Shown here piece after piece: positions 54,669 to 64,000 of a DNA stretch of 64,000 nucleotides; positions within the stretch are counted from its first letter, which is position 1; each line of letters begins with the position of its first letter. The notes under the pieces are model-generated. The model did not search any database and was not told where the DNA came from. It was given only the letters and a program-made list of their open reading frames with translations. Location: the NCBI GenBank assembly GCA_033398695.1, contig CM065801.1, positions 9,610,001 to 9,674,000 on the forward strand, in the 5' to 3' direction. Position numbers and translations under genes: made by a program. This stretch comes from Orobanche coerulescens. Taxonomy: Eukaryota > Streptophyta > Magnoliopsida > Lamiales > Orobanchaceae.

Positions 54669-57043
54669 TTCTACCCTCCTTAAAAGAAGTTTCGTCCCGA
54701 AACTTAAAACAAGTAGGGAGAAGCAATATCCCGCCAGGAAAAACTCTACGAGATACACAAGAAACGCGTAATTTACGCCCAAAGGCAAAACATTACAAAC
54801 AACGCAAAGGAATATACGGCGTGAAAACACGCTCCACGACGATCAACACAACGTCGCCGTTAGGGATATAATAAAACCAACAAGTGACAAGCGTCATCAA
54901 ACAGATAATACAATCGAGTCGATTATCCGAACAATCACAAAACACAACGAACGAAAATCAACAGGATTGACCAACCTAACGGTACATCGATCCACACGCG
55001 AGCCAAATGCTGAACAAATACGGAATTCCACCGCCCAAGGGTTGGAAGATCGAAAACGAGACTAATTTCCCGAACTTAAGGGAATTACGAAGGAGTCTGA
55101 ACGTTCAACAATCACGAGACGAGATCAACAAAAACCGAACAATCAAACGATCGAACCACAATGGTCGAGACTACAAAAATCGAACAATCATGTTCGAATC
55201 ACGAAGAACAATAAAATTCAAACAACAACTCCAAGGTTCACATCTCGACTCGAGACAATATATGATCCGGTGAAAACAACAGGATGTGCATTCACATAAG
55301 ATCCACAAGAAGGGAATAGCAATTGAAAAGTCACAACGACAAACGAGTTATTCCGAAACAATACCACACTCGTTCGATCAACAAAAGCAAGGGGCATGAC
55401 AGGCTCATAAAATGTCAACGAACATAAACGAGTCGACAGAGTCGAAAATACAGAAGTTTAAAATCCAATCCACTTCGAATAAAAGAACTAGTAGAACCAA
55501 AAGATGTTACTTCTGAACAAGTTTCACAAGAATCGAACCGAACTCGGAAAAGTCACAGCGATAACCAGATCGACCCAAAACAAGATCACAGCTCGTTCGA
55601 ATGATGAAACCGAAATACAGAATAAGTTCAGAAAATATCAACGAACAGAAGCGAGTCGGTAGACTGGAGAAAGAGAAAATACAGAAGACAAAATAGTATG
55701 GGTATTACCTTCGACCTCGTCCACGAAATTCACAAAAACGGGAGCAAGGTAACAAGACATTAAACAACCGACACATAACGGAACAATCACCGATGCACAC
55801 GGTCATACCAAACCAAGCTCTAACAGCTCGCACATGCACGACAACGCAGAAATCACTACGAGGTGGTAACATTCAACACCAACATCCCACCTCTCACAGG
55901 GGGCGAACACAACAAATGTGTGGAAAACGACTCAATGCTCACACTGCCAATTCGATTATACTCGGGAGCAAACATCATAACGACAATGCGAACATCATAC
56001 ATACATACCCTGCCCTTAAACGGGAATGGATAGGTTTTAAAAACGAAAACCTCCTTTTGAAAATAATTTAGAAAAACACCGGTTGATCTTGAGTATCACC
56101 TTTCAAAAAAAATACAAACGTGAAACATCGTTATCGAGACTTTGGAGAACCATTTCGCATTTGATAAAAATGAGGACACTTTCTCCTAGTGAAAACTTTC
56201 AGAATATTCGACCCTCGGGTCTAAATAAAAGTGTTTCTAAAACATTGAAAATATCTCAAAATATTTTGGTCCTCGAGGTAGAAGAATTTGGAAACATATT
56301 GCAGCACCTTGGATGTACCATGAGAAAATAATTCATTTTAAAAGTACGTCTCGAAATTTATTTTCTAAGATACTCAAGGTTTTCAAAGATAATTCTATGG
56401 GCTAGAATGCCCAAAAATTTTAGGTAATTACACGAAACATTATAGCGCCGTGGGTCCCGCGCCGGAACTCACCAGGCTAAAAATCATTTACAACGTCAAA
56501 AAGGCCGATGATAGTAATATTTCAAGAACTTACAAAAGTCATTTACAAAATACTAAATACCGTCATAAGAATTTCGCCAAACGATCAAGGCCATAATGCC
56601 ACAAACTCGGTTAAGGGAATCGGTTTTCGAAATAGAACTCAGTCGGTAAAATACCGAAAGCCATTACAAAAGAACTCACGCAACGGATAAAAGAAATAAA
56701 GTCGAACATGCACAATCTAGCAACACTACTCCTCATATGAACGAAATATGAGGGTCAAATAACCGCATATCAAGAAATCAAAAATCCATAAGAGGATTCC
56801 GTCACTTAACTCATAATCATACCTGCGACTAGCATCAGATGAGGCACAAACATAAAGAAGGGAGACTTACATCCACAGCTTGCATGAAGATGATGATCGC
56901 CCCACGATACTAATCACGACCAACAAACTCAGACGACGCGTCGCGACACGACTCAGTCAGACAAAATCCGACAAGACAAAACTCAACAGACACCACTGAC
57001 CCGACAACCTAGGTTTCCACAACCTAAGCTCCGATACCATTTA
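54669..57043 (-). other. Interior of G without gag-pol
   Basis: Starts with the conserved TTTCGTCCCGAAACTT block after the LTR (next to the PPT on the minus strand), but no pol follows; only short frames without family resemblance (for example 55007-55273, 55793-56071). From about 56405 to 57020 it resembles the 3' terminal part of a Tekay-like LTR (TTATAGCGCCGTGG, CACCAGGCTAAAA). It looks like a deletion derivative of a full element with some LTR-like DNA added. Confidence 0.6.
57023..57039 (-). other. Primer-binding site of G (initiator tRNA-Met)
   Basis: The minus strand reads TGGTATCGGAGCTTAGG four bases after the LTR end. The usual initiator-Met PBS begins TGGTATCAGAGC, so there is at least one mismatch. 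Confidence 0.75.
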
Positions 57044-58984
57044 TGTAACACCCCCAATCCACTCAGGGATATTACATGCCGTAGACCCTCTCCTTGAGGA
57101 TCTACCAGGCTTTTAACTAAAATCCAACATCTAAACATCGCCTTTAAGGCTAAAACGACTCAGTAGACCGATTTGGTCTTTCAATAATAACATTCAACTC
57201 AATTCCAACACATACCCACACAGGGGTCAAAATACAATAAACTCCCGTACAACGGGGAAAAGATACTGCAGCGGAAAAGAAAATACAACTAGACTAATAC
57301 GACATCAACGGATCCTCGTGTGATTAGTATCGTTCATCTTTCATCATCCTTCGTGCCGACCCTGTGTTATGCTCCCAAACTTGAACGCAAAAACAGACAT
57401 CCACCCCCCGAATACTCGGGGGTTAGCAAAACTCCACCGTTTTGCTAGTGCAAGAACAAAGTGCAAAAATACGAGCCACACAATACAAGTTCCAAGAACA
57501 ATAATAACCAGGAATCCTCAAAGATCCAAACGTAACGAAAAGCACTTCCCGAGGCAAGAGTTTGGTAAAACCTTCTAAAACCGAAAGGTCACCAATCAAG
57601 GGAAAACAATTTATAAAACAGTTTAAAATGCCATCGAGAGTTTTAATAGAAAACAATTTAGGATTACCGAATCCTTATCTTTCCAAAAATCAACAGGGTC
57701 ACAGCCCAAAGATTTTTTTTCGCAAATAGAAAACCGACAATAATTCACAGGGTTAAAAACCCACGTTACGTGTCCTCGACGGACATAAAAATCAATACAA
57801 ACTCGTGAAGTTTTACTCGTGAATCCCGGACTCAACCCATTGGAATTCCCTTCGTGGCCCCGTCGAACCAACCCACGGTGAGTAAAATACATTCACTAAA
57901 TATACACCAACGTGTGAAGTTTTTACTCATGAATCCCGGACTCAACCCATTGGAATTCCCGTCGTGGCCCCATCGAACCAACCTACGGTGAGTAAAATAC
58001 ATTCACCACTCGTGAATCCAGGGCGCAACCCATTGGAATTCCCATCGTGGCCCCGTCGAACCAACCCACGGTGAGCGAAGTAATCATGCACAAATAACAT
58101 ATCACACCAAGGATATCCAAACCATTCACCGAGAGGCATCAAACACTTAGCAAAACACCACGTCAAACCACAATACACCGAAATGAAACAATATACGTCC
58201 ACACGCAAATACCAAGTGCATCATCAACACCAAACATATTCATAGGATTCACATAGTCACTTACAGCCCACACAATTTACAAAACACACGCGTTTTGAAA
58301 GTGAGCTTTTAACGAGGCTAGCCGAATCTTTTGAAAACTCATTTTAAACAAACAACTAACATACCAAGATGATCACCAATCATCATATCCACAAAACAAG
58401 AAATGTATGGACAAGGTACTTGCCTTGAATAACCACAACACGGAGAATCGACCGAAGTAGGTTGGCACGGACCGACTACGAACTCGCCGACTCCACCGAA
58501 CGCCAACTCGCGATAATAAACTACGAAGGATAATAACAACAATGAAAATGAATTCTATAGCACGACTTAAAGCCGTTGAATTCAAAGAACGAATGACGAA
58601 AGTTCAAGTGTTTCCCCCAAAACGGCCAAGAACACGATTCGTCCCGTCAAAACACGAAAACGGAATTCCAAACCAAAATATCGATATACAATCCATAGGA
58701 TATGTTTAACAACATCATTTGACAACAATTGGTTCGTCAAAAATGGATAGAAAACGAAATCAAGGACAAAACTCCCAAAAAGTCAACTCTAGGGATTCAA
58801 GAAAAAATACCTTGATTCGGTGAAGAACAATGGATTAGATGATGTTATAATCACCTAGGATACTCCAAAACACCTTGGATGGAGTACAAATCGGCCAGGA
58901 GCCCAAGCCCTAGTCGCCCTCGTCTCAACCCGCGGAGGAAGAAGAATAAATGAAGAAAAATGAAGAGTAATGACTGCTGTCCAA

Positions 58985-58992
58985 TTTATATA
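58985..58992 (-). promoter_or_regulatory. Putative TATA box of right G LTR
   Basis: The minus strand reads TATATAAA, 10 bp from the first palindrome of the array. Confidence 0.6.
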
Positions 58993-59002
58993 CTGGGCAG
59001 CT

Positions 59003-59381
59003 TAGCGTGCGCTAATCCTACCTGATTAGCGTGCCCTATCGAAGCATCAGAACAAAACGTTCTGCCAAAATGTACAGTTAGCGCGCGCTAGCTACAAATG
59101 TTAGCGTGCGCTAACGAGACCCCAGACCCAGTCCAGTAGCTCCTGGACTGCCCTGAACTATCGGGTAGCGCGCGCTATCCTCCCCCCCCAGCGTGCGCTA
59201 CCTAATGCACCCTAGCGCGCGCTATGTTACCAAATAGCGTGCGCTAACCAACATTGTAACCCAGTCTAGTAGCCTCTGGACTGTTTCTGCACCACCCCTT
59301 AGCGCGCGTTAACAGCAACACTTAGCGTGCGCTAACTTCGGCAACTTAGCGCGCGCTAGCCACAAAGCGTAGCGTGCGCTA
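59003..59381. repeat. U3 palindrome array of right G LTR (12 sites, groups 2-2-4-4)
   Basis: Starts: 59003, 59027 | 59079, 59102 | 59166, 59190, 59213, 59235 | 59300, 59323, 59347, 59370. Steps within groups are 22-24 bp. A spacer between groups reads AGTCCAGTAGCTCCTGGACT (59128-59149), itself an inverted repeat. Confidence 0.92.
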
Positions 59382-59775
59382 ACGACTCAGAGAGACAGCA
59401 ACAGAACATCTCAAAAATGGGTATGACGACATACCCACAACTTTGGGAAATTACAAAACAGCCCCAAATGTCCGAAAAATCACGATACGACAACGAATAA
59501 TCAGACCAAAGCTCACAACACGTATAACAACGTTAAATGAACTTACGAGAAACCCGAAACGACAGTTTCGAACGAGATTTGCAAGAATCGAACTCAAGCG
59601 CGGGAAAGTCGCTTAAGAACACGGAACTAAACAAAACGACACCGGAATGAACTCGGATGACAAAAGGTGTAGAATTAATCATTCTCGGAATGACGAAACG
59701 GTCATGAGAGAGCCGTCAAAACGGACTTCCACCGAAAAAAAGAAATTACCGGAAATCGAAATTACGGGTATTACA

Positions 59776-60292
59776 AAGATTAAGGGCAAAGAAAACTTTG
59801 TTTGCAGGTTGAAGAAAAGCTTGTACGGCCTAAAGCAGGCTCCAACGAAATGGTCATGATGCCAGTGAGATTGATAAGCTGAAGAAATAAATAAGCAAGT
59901 ATTTTGCGATGAAAGACTCGGGACTGACCAAACACATCCTTGGGATGAAAATCTCGAGACGGGATAAGCAAGAAGTTATGGCTATCTCAAGAAAAGTATA
60001 TTGAGAAAGTTCTTGAGAGATTCAACATGAGCAAGTCAAATCCCGTCAGTACTCCACTTGTGGGTCATTTCAAACTTAGCTCGATGCAGTGTCCCATAAG
60101 TGAGAAAGAAAAGGAAGAAAAGCAAAAGTTGGTATTGTTAGGCATTTTCTATCTAGTCCAGGCAAAGATTACTAGTCAGCAGTGAAATGGATATTTCGGT
60201 ACTCGAGAGGTACTACGAAAGCTTGTCTGAGGTTTGGTGATGATCAAACAATGTTAGATGGCTATACAGATGCAGACATGCTGGTGATGTTG
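59776..60292 (+). pseudogene. Element F: RT C-terminal part and RNase H start
   Basis: Resumes after G with FVCRLKKSLYGLKQAPTKWS, a Tork-type RT motif; a stop follows. Later pieces: FAMKDSGLTKHILGMKISR, EKVLERFNMSKSNPVSTPL, WSAVKWIFRYSRGTTKACLRFG and GYTDADM. The segment with the RT YVDD box is missing between the first and second piece. Cut at 60292 by element H. Confidence 0.83.
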
Positions 60293-62335
60293 TGTAACAC
60301 CCCCAAGACGTTCAGGGCATATTACAGCGCCATGGACTCCACACTATGGAATCCACCAGGCTAACGTACCAACAATACATTTGACAACGACAAACAATCA
60401 TCAATAATACGACAATTCAAATAAGATTACAATCCGACAATAAAATCCAACATCAATCCATTTCCCAAAACAGGAACACAACGTTAACAATTTTGAAACA
60501 AGAAGTACTCGAGTACTTAAACCAATTTTATAGTACAAAAGTCCCAAAACAAGACATCAAAAGTAATAGACTGAACTGAACACCAACAAATGACTACTGA
60601 TCAGTATCATGCTTGCCCATCATCCTCATACGGCTCAAGTGCTCGTTTGTCCCCACGATTGATACCTGAAATACAAAAAGTATTTCCCCCATTTAAGGGG
60701 TTAGCGACAACTGCTAGTGCAAGTACAATCCATTTGAACTACATTCTAATCAGATGAATATATGCGCCAAAAAGTCATTTTAGGAAACATTTTATACTCC
60801 GGAATATTTACATTGTACAATCGTAAAACACATTATCTCCAACAAATCAAAATTCAAAGTTAACCGTTGGTACGAGACTCACGGCCACCGTACACCGCAG
60901 AGCCCCGTCGGACATCCCTGGGTGGCTAACCACAGTTCGCGATACGCACACTCACGGCAATACATATCCCTAGAGGCCCCGTCGGACCGTCCCTAGGTGA
61001 ACATACACATAACCATCCACAACAACCACGATACACCCATAATTCAAATACTAGAACATGTAAACAAATGTAAAGTACTTGCCTTTGAGACATTCTTGAA
61101 GAAACGGAGTTGAAACACGACTACGAACGGTCCGGGTGGAAAACGACGGTTCCTAAACGAAGGATCAACACAGTTCAGTCCCCACTGACAACAATACTCT
61201 AATGGAATACACCCATAATCCCGATTACATGATACGACAATGAACGATCAATCGATATGGGCGAGGGTTTACGCAAAATCTCCCCGTATTGATAATTCGC
61301 GGATTAAAATCAAGGAAATTTGATTAAGAATCACTCATTAACAATTGGTAAAGAATATCGTAATATAGATGAACAATTCGGAATTAAACCCTAGAATCCC
61401 GAAAAACCCCCAAATTCGTCAAAATTAGGGTTCCTGAGGAATTACCTTTAATTCGGCTGATGAAGGGTGATTATGCTGATTATGATATGATGGCTTGATT
61501 CTACCGTGATGGAATTTGAAGAGAAATCCGAATAGAACCGGTGGAAATCGCCTCTGAGGTCGCACGTCGAAGAAACGAAGAGAAAAGAATAAAACTGCTG
61601 TTCTGAAACTGTCCGCTGACTTATGTATTCTGTGGAGTTAGCGCACGCTAACTGTCATATATAGCGCGCGCTAACGGGGCCGTGACAGGTCCAGTGGCTA
61701 CTGCCACCATTCGCTAGCATACGCTAACAATAGGGAGCTAGCGTACGCTAACTACACATCGGTAGCGCACGCAAGGTAACAGGAGTAGCGTGCGCTACCT
61801 ACACAGCAGTTCAGTACTGCTGATGTCACATCAGCAGTAAGCTGCTGTTGAGGGTACAAAACACGAAACGCACGACGAGACCAGAATCCAAGAACATAGA
61901 CGCGAAGCATACAAGACGACGGAGCTAAGCGCTGAAAGAAAATACAATTCCGACCACCGGAGGGTCCGTAATGCGACAACGAAAATAAGATTCCCTAAAC
62001 TATTAGGAAAATACAAAAATGACCCAAGTGCCCGAAAATCGCGAAACGACGTCGGATTTACAAACCAAAAGTCTCCACATGACCAACTCAACCATACGAA
62101 CTTGTACAAACCAAGAAACAACAAAAACGAATGAGTTTTACAAGAATCGAACGTTCATACGACAAAACATGTCATAAAACGAAATTACGTGAAAACATCA
62201 TCAAAACTCGTCCAAATGGAAAAACTCCAAGAACAAAGTAGATTCAAAATATCGAAATGGTTACAAGCAAGTCGATAAAAATAGACATACACCAAAAATG
62301 AAAACAGCTAAAAATGGAAAATTACGGATATTACA
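60293..62335 (-). repeat. Left (3') LTR of H
   Basis: 2043 bp, TGTAACACCCCCAAGACG to GGATATTACA. Blocks as in X: terminal TTACAGCGCCATGG, AGTACTCGAGTACTT (about 60507), hairpin CCCCC/GGGGTTAGC (about 60683-60704), two minisatellite units with GCCCCGTCGGAC (60873-61005) and palindrome array next to a weak TATA (61621-61629). Confidence 0.9.
61639..61797. repeat. U3 palindrome array of H (groups 2-4)
   Basis: Starts: 61639, 61662 | 61715, 61739, 61763, 61786; steps 23 | 24, 24, 23. The first group lies about 9 bp from the TATA-like ATACATAA (minus). The spacer holds GGTCCAGTGGCTACTGCCACC-like sequence. Confidence 0.92.
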
Positions 62336-62370
62336 TTCTCCCCCTCTAAAATAAAGTTTCGTCCCGAAAC

Positions 62371-63459
62371 TTAAGAATCAAAAAGTTCGGGATGCCTCGA
62401 ACGCATATCCTCCTCTAACTCCCACGTCGCTTCTTCCACTCCGTGCCTCGACCATTGCACCTTAACCAAAGGAATGGTTTTGTGCCTTAACTGCTTGTCA
62501 CGACGCTCCAAAATTCTGACGGGCCTCTCTTCAAACGTAACATCCTTCTCGATCTCTACGTCCCCAAAGTCAATAATGTGGGACGGGTCCGGAACGTACT
62601 TCCTCAACTGGGAAACGTGAAATACGCTATGCACATGACTCAGCGACGGAGGTAAAGCCAAACGGTATGCCAACTCACCGACTCTCTCCAATACCTCGAA
62701 AGGTCCAGTATATCTCGGGCTGAGTTTCCCCTTCTTCCCAAAACGGGAAACTCCTTTCGTCGGAGACACTCTCAACAGAACATGATCTCCCACCTCAAAC
62801 TCCAAAGGTCTACGCCTAACATCCGCGTAAGACTTTTGTCGACTCTGAGCAGCCAACATTCTCTTCCTAATCAATTCAACTTTCTCCCTCGTCTCCAACA
62901 CAAGGTCCGTCTCGGTGCCAATCAAATCGGACGGCTCATCCCAACATATCGGTGATCGACAACGTCGGCCATAAAGTGCCTCATACGGTGCCATCTTAAT
63001 CGATGCGTGCCAGCTATTATTATAAGTAAACTCAATTAAGGCCAAATGCTCCTCCCAGTCACTACTCCAATCTAACGCGCACGCGCGCAACAAATCCTCG
63101 AACGTCTGAATAGTACGTTCGGATTGTCCGTCAGTCTGAGGGTGGAAAGATGTACTCAAACGCAACCGTGTCCCCAATGCCTTATGTACCGCCTGCCAAA
63201 AGTGCGATACAAACCGGCCATCTCTATCTGAAATAATGGTCCTCGGCATACCATGAAGCCTCACTATCTGTGCGATAAAAATACGAGCCAACTTTTCTGG
63301 ACCCCAAGTATCCTTGATGCCCAGAAAATGTGCCGACTTAGTCAGTCGGTATACAATCACCCACACCATATTCATACCAGCCTTCGTCCTCGGCAAACCC
63401 GTGACAAAATCCATAGAGATATCCTCCCACTTCCATTCCGGGACGGGAAGTGGTTTCAA
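62371..63459 (-). CDS. Element H integrase core and chromodomain-like tail
   Basis: One uninterrupted 362-codon frame. Catalytic residues D17 (SMDFVTG), D78 (IISDRDG) and E114 (DGQSERT), with 35 residues between the last two. The usual VDRLTKSAHF is VYRLTKSAHF at 36-45, a change at a conserved but non-catalytic Asp. The C-terminus has GPFEVLERVGELAYRLALP and the chromodomain-like EEATWELEEDMRSRHPELF. The true protein starts further upstream; the ATG at 63459 is internal, used only because a frameshift just upstream (near 63460) breaks the link. Confidence 0.85.
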   Translation of the reverse strand: MKPLPVPEWKWEDISMDFVTGLPRTKAGMNMVWVIVYRLTKSAHFLGIKDTWGPEKLARIFIAQIVRLHGMPRTIISDRDGRFVSHFWQAVHKALGTRLRLSTSFHPQTDGQSERTIQTFEDLLRACALDWSSDWEEHLALIEFTYNNSWHASIKMAPYEALYGRRCRSPICWDEPSDLIGTETDLVLETREKVELIRKRMLAAQSRQKSYADVRRRPLEFEVGDHVLLRVSPTKGVSRFGKKGKLSPRYTGPFEVLERVGELAYRLALPPSLSHVHSVFHVSQLRKYVPDPSHIIDFGDVEIEKDVTFEERPVRILERRDKQLRHKTIPLVKVQWSRHGVEEATWELEEDMRSRHPELFDS

Positions 63460-64000
63460 TAACCTACTGGCTGATGCTCAATCTTGACTTGCTGACAAGT
63501 CAAACACTTAGCCACAAACTGAACTACCTCCTTCTTCATATCGTTCCACCAGATATTTTTCCTCAGATCTTTATACATTTTACTCGAGCCCGGATGGACT
63601 GAGTAAGGTGACGCATGAGCCTCTCGCATAATACTCTGTCTCAATTCCGAGTCGTTCGGAACACACAACCGACCTCGGAATCTCAACACTCTGTCCTCAT
63701 GAATAACGAATCCCGGGGCTTTCCCCTTCCCTACACTCTCTCGAAGCTGAATAAACATCGGGTCCTCCAACTGTCCCGATTTTATGTCATCGACCAGAGA
63801 TGAAGAAATCTCAAGAGTACGCAACTGCCCGGAACTCTCTGGCAGTACAACCTCAATGCTCAACCTTGTAAACTCTCGCTGAAGTCCCGACTGGGCTGTA
63901 AGCAACTCAAGCGCCCGAAGCGATACCGATTTCCGGCTCAAGGCATCTGCTACCACATTAGCCTTGCCCGGATGATAGAGGATCTCGAGATCGTAATCCT
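63456..64000 (-). pseudogene. Element H RNase H end and integrase zinc finger
   Basis: From the window edge: [22 protein letters not shown] (RNase H end), then the connection, then HHCC elements [20 protein letters not shown] and CLTCQQVKIEHQ, ending in a frameshift stop at 63456 where small deletions hit the sequence before LLKPLPVPEW. The rest of pol is off the window. Confidence 0.83.

Larger units (their letters stand above)
48889..59775 (-). mobile_element. Element G: non-autonomous Tekay-like LTR element
   Basis: Target duplication AAGAT (48884-48888 and 59776-59780). Right (5') LTR 57044-59775; left (3') LTR in two parts, 48889-49865 and 52922-54668, split by solo LTR G2. The interior of about 2.4 kb (54669-57043) has a PBS but no gag-pol. 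LTRs are 2732 and 2724 bp. Confidence 0.88.
57044..59775 (-). repeat. Right (5') LTR of G
   Basis: 2732 bp, TGTAACACCCCCAATCC to GGGTATTACA. Hairpin at about 57402-57426, three minisatellite units (57809-58080), TATA (minus strand) at 58985-58992, array 59003-59381. Confidence 0.9.
60293..64000 (-). mobile_element. Element H: Tekay/Del-type Ty3 chromovirus, right end off the window
   Basis: Left (3') LTR 60293-62335, then pol in minus orientation running off the edge at 64000. The flank TGTTG (60288-60292) would be the target duplication; the other side is not visible. It has the least broken integrase of all the elements here. Confidence 0.88.

Noticed and set aside
54669..57043. Hidden gag-pol in the G interior
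   Set aside because: Both strands were scanned for RT, protease and integrase motifs; none was seen, and open frames are short.

Overview
The window is plant nuclear DNA, most likely from a eudicot with a large, repeat-rich genome. It is built almost entirely of nested LTR retrotransposons; I see no ordinary host gene, tRNA, rRNA or prokaryotic feature. The organism call rests on element clades known only from plants (Athila-type Ty3, Tekay/Del-type Ty3 with a chromodomain-like integrase tail, SIRE-type and Tork-type Ty1) and on plant tRNA primer-binding sites. Letters A to K below name elements and are mine.

Layout. The oldest layer is a wrecked Tork-like copia, F (+), seen as fragments at 18099-18117, 20460-21424, 48239-48888 and 59776-60292. 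Left part: F contains SIRE-type copia E (3' end at 18098), E contains Tekay-type B (+, 9249-16182), and B contains Athila-type A (-, 1-9248). F also took a solo LTR, C (18118-20459, target duplication GTGTC). Middle: F contains copia D (+, 21425-48238, duplication GAAAA). D contains Y (+, 27083-42460, duplication AGCTT), and Y contains Tekay-type X (-, 32165-41008, duplication TAAAT). D also holds K, a non-coding insert (42635-45398). Right part: F contains G, a non-autonomous Tekay-like element (-, 48889-59775, duplication AAGAT), whose left LTR holds solo LTR G2 (49866-52916, duplication AATCC). F finally takes H, a Tekay-type element (-, 60293 to the window end). Depth reaches four levels on both sides.

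The most interesting object is Y. It has 1587-bp LTRs, a perfect tRNA-Asp primer-binding site and a polypurine tract, but no gag-pol. Its interior carries an intron-free LOG (cytokinin riboside 5'-monophosphate phosphoribohydrolase) copy with two 1-base frameshifts, and an unrecognised 181-aa ORF with a basic stretch and a four-cysteine cluster where gag should start.

The second major pattern is regulatory. Every Tekay-like LTR here has an array of 12-bp near-palindromes (TAGCGYRCGCTA) at a 23-24 bp pitch, mostly in groups of two or four, ending 9-22 bp upstream of the TATA box. The unrelated Athila-type LTRs carry private palindromes in the comparable place (CCTATCGGCCGATAGG in A; GTTACGGCCGTAAC at an exact 22-bp pitch in Y). 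Short palindromes in phased arrays upstream of the promoter thus recur in different clades.

Almost all coding regions are broken by stops and single-base shifts. Some of this may be assembly error: the X and G LTR pairs differ mainly at CAG/CTG triplets inside the arrays.
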